From an uncultured Rikenellaceae bacterium (GTDB taxonomy: Bacteria; Bacteroidota; Bacteroidia; Bacteroidales; Rikenellaceae): a stretch of 7,553 nt of DNA. Positions 6,026 to 7,553 of this stretch are shown piece after piece (the stretch's first letter is position 1; every line of letters begins with the position of its first letter). A program made the translations under genes and the position numbers. The notes under the pieces are model-generated. The model saw only the letters and a program-made list of their open reading frames with translations. It did not search any database and was not told the origin of the DNA. The stretch covers positions 1-7,553 of the forward strand of contig CAMTOL010000097.1 in the NCBI GenBank assembly GCA_947074135.1. Direction: 5' to 3'.

Positions 6026-7003
6026 TTGGAACGAATAATTAAACCTGACGTTGTTTCGTTGCACGACTTTTTCGGCGCAAAGGGAGCAAATATCAACTAC
6101 ATCAACTCTAAATTTCCACTGCTTAAAGTTGTAGTTCGTGGTTCGGCAATTAAATTAGTCGGAACCGAAGAGCAGATGGACGCTTATGAACTAAAACTAG
6201 GTGAGATAGTTAACTATTTCTCGAGATATGGACATTTGTCGCCTAAAATCATCGACTCGCTTACTGACGAAAGTCCGCTCAAGGCTAAAGCAAAAACAAA
6301 GAGTGATGATGAATCGAGTAGTACTAAAATAGATAAGCAGACAATTGAGGGGTTAATAGTTTTTGGTAACAACGGAGTGCCTGTAAAGGCTTGTACTCCT
6401 GCCCAAAAACAGTTAGTTAAGGATTTCGAGAACGACGATATGATTTTTGCTATCGGACCTGCTGGTAGCGGAAAGACTTATACTGCTATTGCGCTCGCTG
6501 TTCGTGCGCTCAAGAATCGAGAGGTCAAGAAGATAATATTGACCCGTCCTGCTGTCGAGGCGGGTGAAAAACTTGGTTTTCTGCCCGGTGATATGAAAGA
6601 TAAATTAGATCCATACTTGCAACCGTTGTACGATGCGCTGGGCGATATGATGCCTCGCTCTAAACTCAATGAGTATATAGACGAGGGTATTGTTCAGATT
6701 GCTCCATTGGCTTATATGCGTGGTCGAACGCTCGACAATGCGGTTGTGATACTCGATGAGGCCCAAAATACCACCAAAGAGCAGTTAAAGATGTTCTTAA
6801 CTCGTATGGGACGTAACGCTAAGTTCCTAATTACTGGCGATATGACGCAAGTTGACCTGCCGCCATCGCAAAAGTCTGGACTAGAGTTTGCGATTAAGCA
6901 CTTGGATAAGATTAAGGGTATTTCGGTCATTCATTTCGAAGCTCGTGACATTATGCGCCACCCAATTGTTAGTAAAATCGTTAAAGCCTACGAAGAAGAG
7001 TAA
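6026..7003 (+). CDS. phoH: PhoH-like ATPase
   Basis: PhoH/YbeZ proteins are cytoplasmic P-loop ATPases related to the motor part of superfamily 1 helicases, linked to RNA metabolism and ribosome or stress functions; the precise role is unsettled. This 325-residue protein has the short N-terminal domain (1-90), a variable Lys/Ser-rich linker (86-104), then the PhoH ATPase domain. Visible motifs are the Gln in TPAQKQLV (124-131), Walker A GPAGSGKT (144-151), TRPAVEAGEKLGFLPGD (173-189), Walker B VILDEAQN (241-248), the TGDMTQVDLP motif (270-279) and FEARDIMRHPIV (304-315) with conserved Arg residues. All expected catalytic residues are present. The start is TTG at 6026: the frame is open back to 5972 but has no ATG or GTG there, and homologues begin at about this point, so a non-AUG start is the best reading. 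The next gene begins 11 bp after the stop, implying one operon. Confidence 0.95.
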   Translation: MERIIKPDVVSLHDFFGAKGANINYINSKFPLLKVVVRGSAIKLVGTEEQMDAYELKLGEIVNYFSRYGHLSPKIIDSLTDESPLKAKAKTKSDDESSSTKIDKQTIEGLIVFGNNGVPVKACTPAQKQLVKDFENDDMIFAIGPAGSGKTYTAIALAVRALKNREVKKIILTRPAVEAGEKLGFLPGDMKDKLDPYLQPLYDALGDMMPRSKLNEYIDEGIVQIAPLAYMRGRTLDNAVVILDEAQNTTKEQLKMFLTRMGRNAKFLITGDMTQVDLPPSQKSGLEFAIKHLDKIKGISVIHFEARDIMRHPIVSKIVKAYEEE

Positions 7004-7014
7004 AAAAACACTAT

Positions 7015-7553
7015 ATGATAATTGACGAAACGAAATACGAAGTCAAAGATATGAGAATTACAGCGACAAAGTTGAACTTGTTGGCAATTCCTCTAGTTGT
7101 TGTTCTTATGGCAAGTGTGATATTAACTTTTAATGCTATTTTTGGCGAAATAGGACATATAAACTTTCTTCTCTTTGCTCTTTATCTTATGATAGGTTCT
7201 GTACTTCACGAACTTACTCACGGTTTAGTTGCGGTTAAGTATTGTGATAATGGCTGGAAAAGTATTAAATTTGGAGTATTGTGGCGTTATGGAGCGTTTT
7301 ATTGCCACTGTTCTGAACCTATGACAGTAAAACAGTATAGGAAATTTGCAATTGCACCATCAATTTGGGCTTTTTTGCTTATTTTTGTGGGCTTCTTTAT
7401 ACAAAGTATAGATTTTATAGTAGCAGCAACAGTTCTGTTTGCAGGGGGAATAGGTGATTTTATGATTATCTATTATCTTAGAAATAGTAGTAATGATGAT
7501 CTAGTTAGTGATTATAGTAGAAAAATAGGCTGCGCGATTTTAGTGAAAAAGGA
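7015..7553 (+). CDS. DUF3267-type membrane zinc metalloprotease, 5' part
   Basis: The frame from ATG 7015 stays open to the window end (179 codons), so the gene is cut at its 3' side. A hydrophobic segment at about 22-43 is followed by a second (51-64) leading straight into HELTH (65-69), a zinc-binding HExxH with catalytic Glu66. Next come a conserved-looking YCHCSEPMTVKQYR (96-109), a third segment (112-129) containing AIAPS, and a fourth (133-155) carrying GGIGDFMIIYYL, where Asp148 would be the third metal ligand. This arrangement fits the DUF3267 putative zincin family, which resembles site-2 protease-like intramembrane peptidases. Substrates are unknown. The ATG at 7015, 11 bp after the phoH stop, is preferred; ATG 7051 would drop 12 residues and is possible. 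The two genes are probably co-transcribed, but a functional link is not established. Confidence 0.82.
   Translation, partial: MIIDETKYEVKDMRITATKLNLLAIPLVVVLMASVILTFNAIFGEIGHINFLLFALYLMIGSVLHELTHGLVAVKYCDNGWKSIKFGVLWRYGAFYCHCSEPMTVKQYRKFAIAPSIWAFLLIFVGFFIQSIDFIVAATVLFAGGIGDFMIIYYLRNSSNDDLVSDYSRKIGCAILVKK

Overview
The window looks like chromosomal DNA from a member of the Bacteroidota, most likely order Bacteroidales. The evidence is the ribosomal/elongation-factor block rplM-rpsI-rpsB-tsf, protein sequences typical of that order (L13 beginning DSLSYKT, S9 ending KRFQFSKR, S2 with a long charged tail), A-rich rather than Shine-Dalgarno leaders, -7 promoter boxes of the TAnnTTTG type, a TonB-dependent receptor end and a GLUG-type surface-protein remnant. 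Genus cannot be named from this sequence.

Layout. Positions 6-347 (+) hold the last ~100 residues of a TonB-dependent receptor; all three forward frames have a stop within the first 16 bases, so this looks like a broken gene end. A long perfect hairpin (416-454) separates it from the convergent minus-strand block. That block runs, in transcription order, rplM (L13, GTG start at 3402), rpsI (S9), a 227-bp gap holding a possible rpsB leader, rpsB (S2), a 115-bp gap with an 11-bp intercistronic hairpin, and tsf (EF-Ts). A good -7 element lies at 3448-3455 upstream of rplM, with two abutting palindromes (3506-3529) further upstream.

The divergent side is AT-rich. 3530-3850 holds no gene; 3853-4207 holds a frameshifted GLUG-repeat remnant. 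A 486-residue lipoprotein of unrecognised family follows (4260-5720), closed by a strong intrinsic terminator (5783-5831). The next gap contains a nine-C homopolymer and a weakly periodic GAA stretch. phoH (PhoH-like ATPase, TTG start at 6026) and, 11 bp later, the 5' part of a DUF3267-type membrane zinc metalloprotease run to the window end.

Functionally the left half is translation machinery (two ribosomal proteins of each subunit side plus the EF-Tu exchange factor), so the notable content there is regulatory RNA structure. The right half is accessory envelope material (decaying surface protein, orphan lipoprotein, membrane protease) around a conserved stress/RNA-linked ATPase. I found no CRISPR array, tRNA, rRNA, insertion sequence or defence system. 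The best candidates for something undescribed are the lipoprotein and the rpsB leader; neither amounts to a demonstrated new system.
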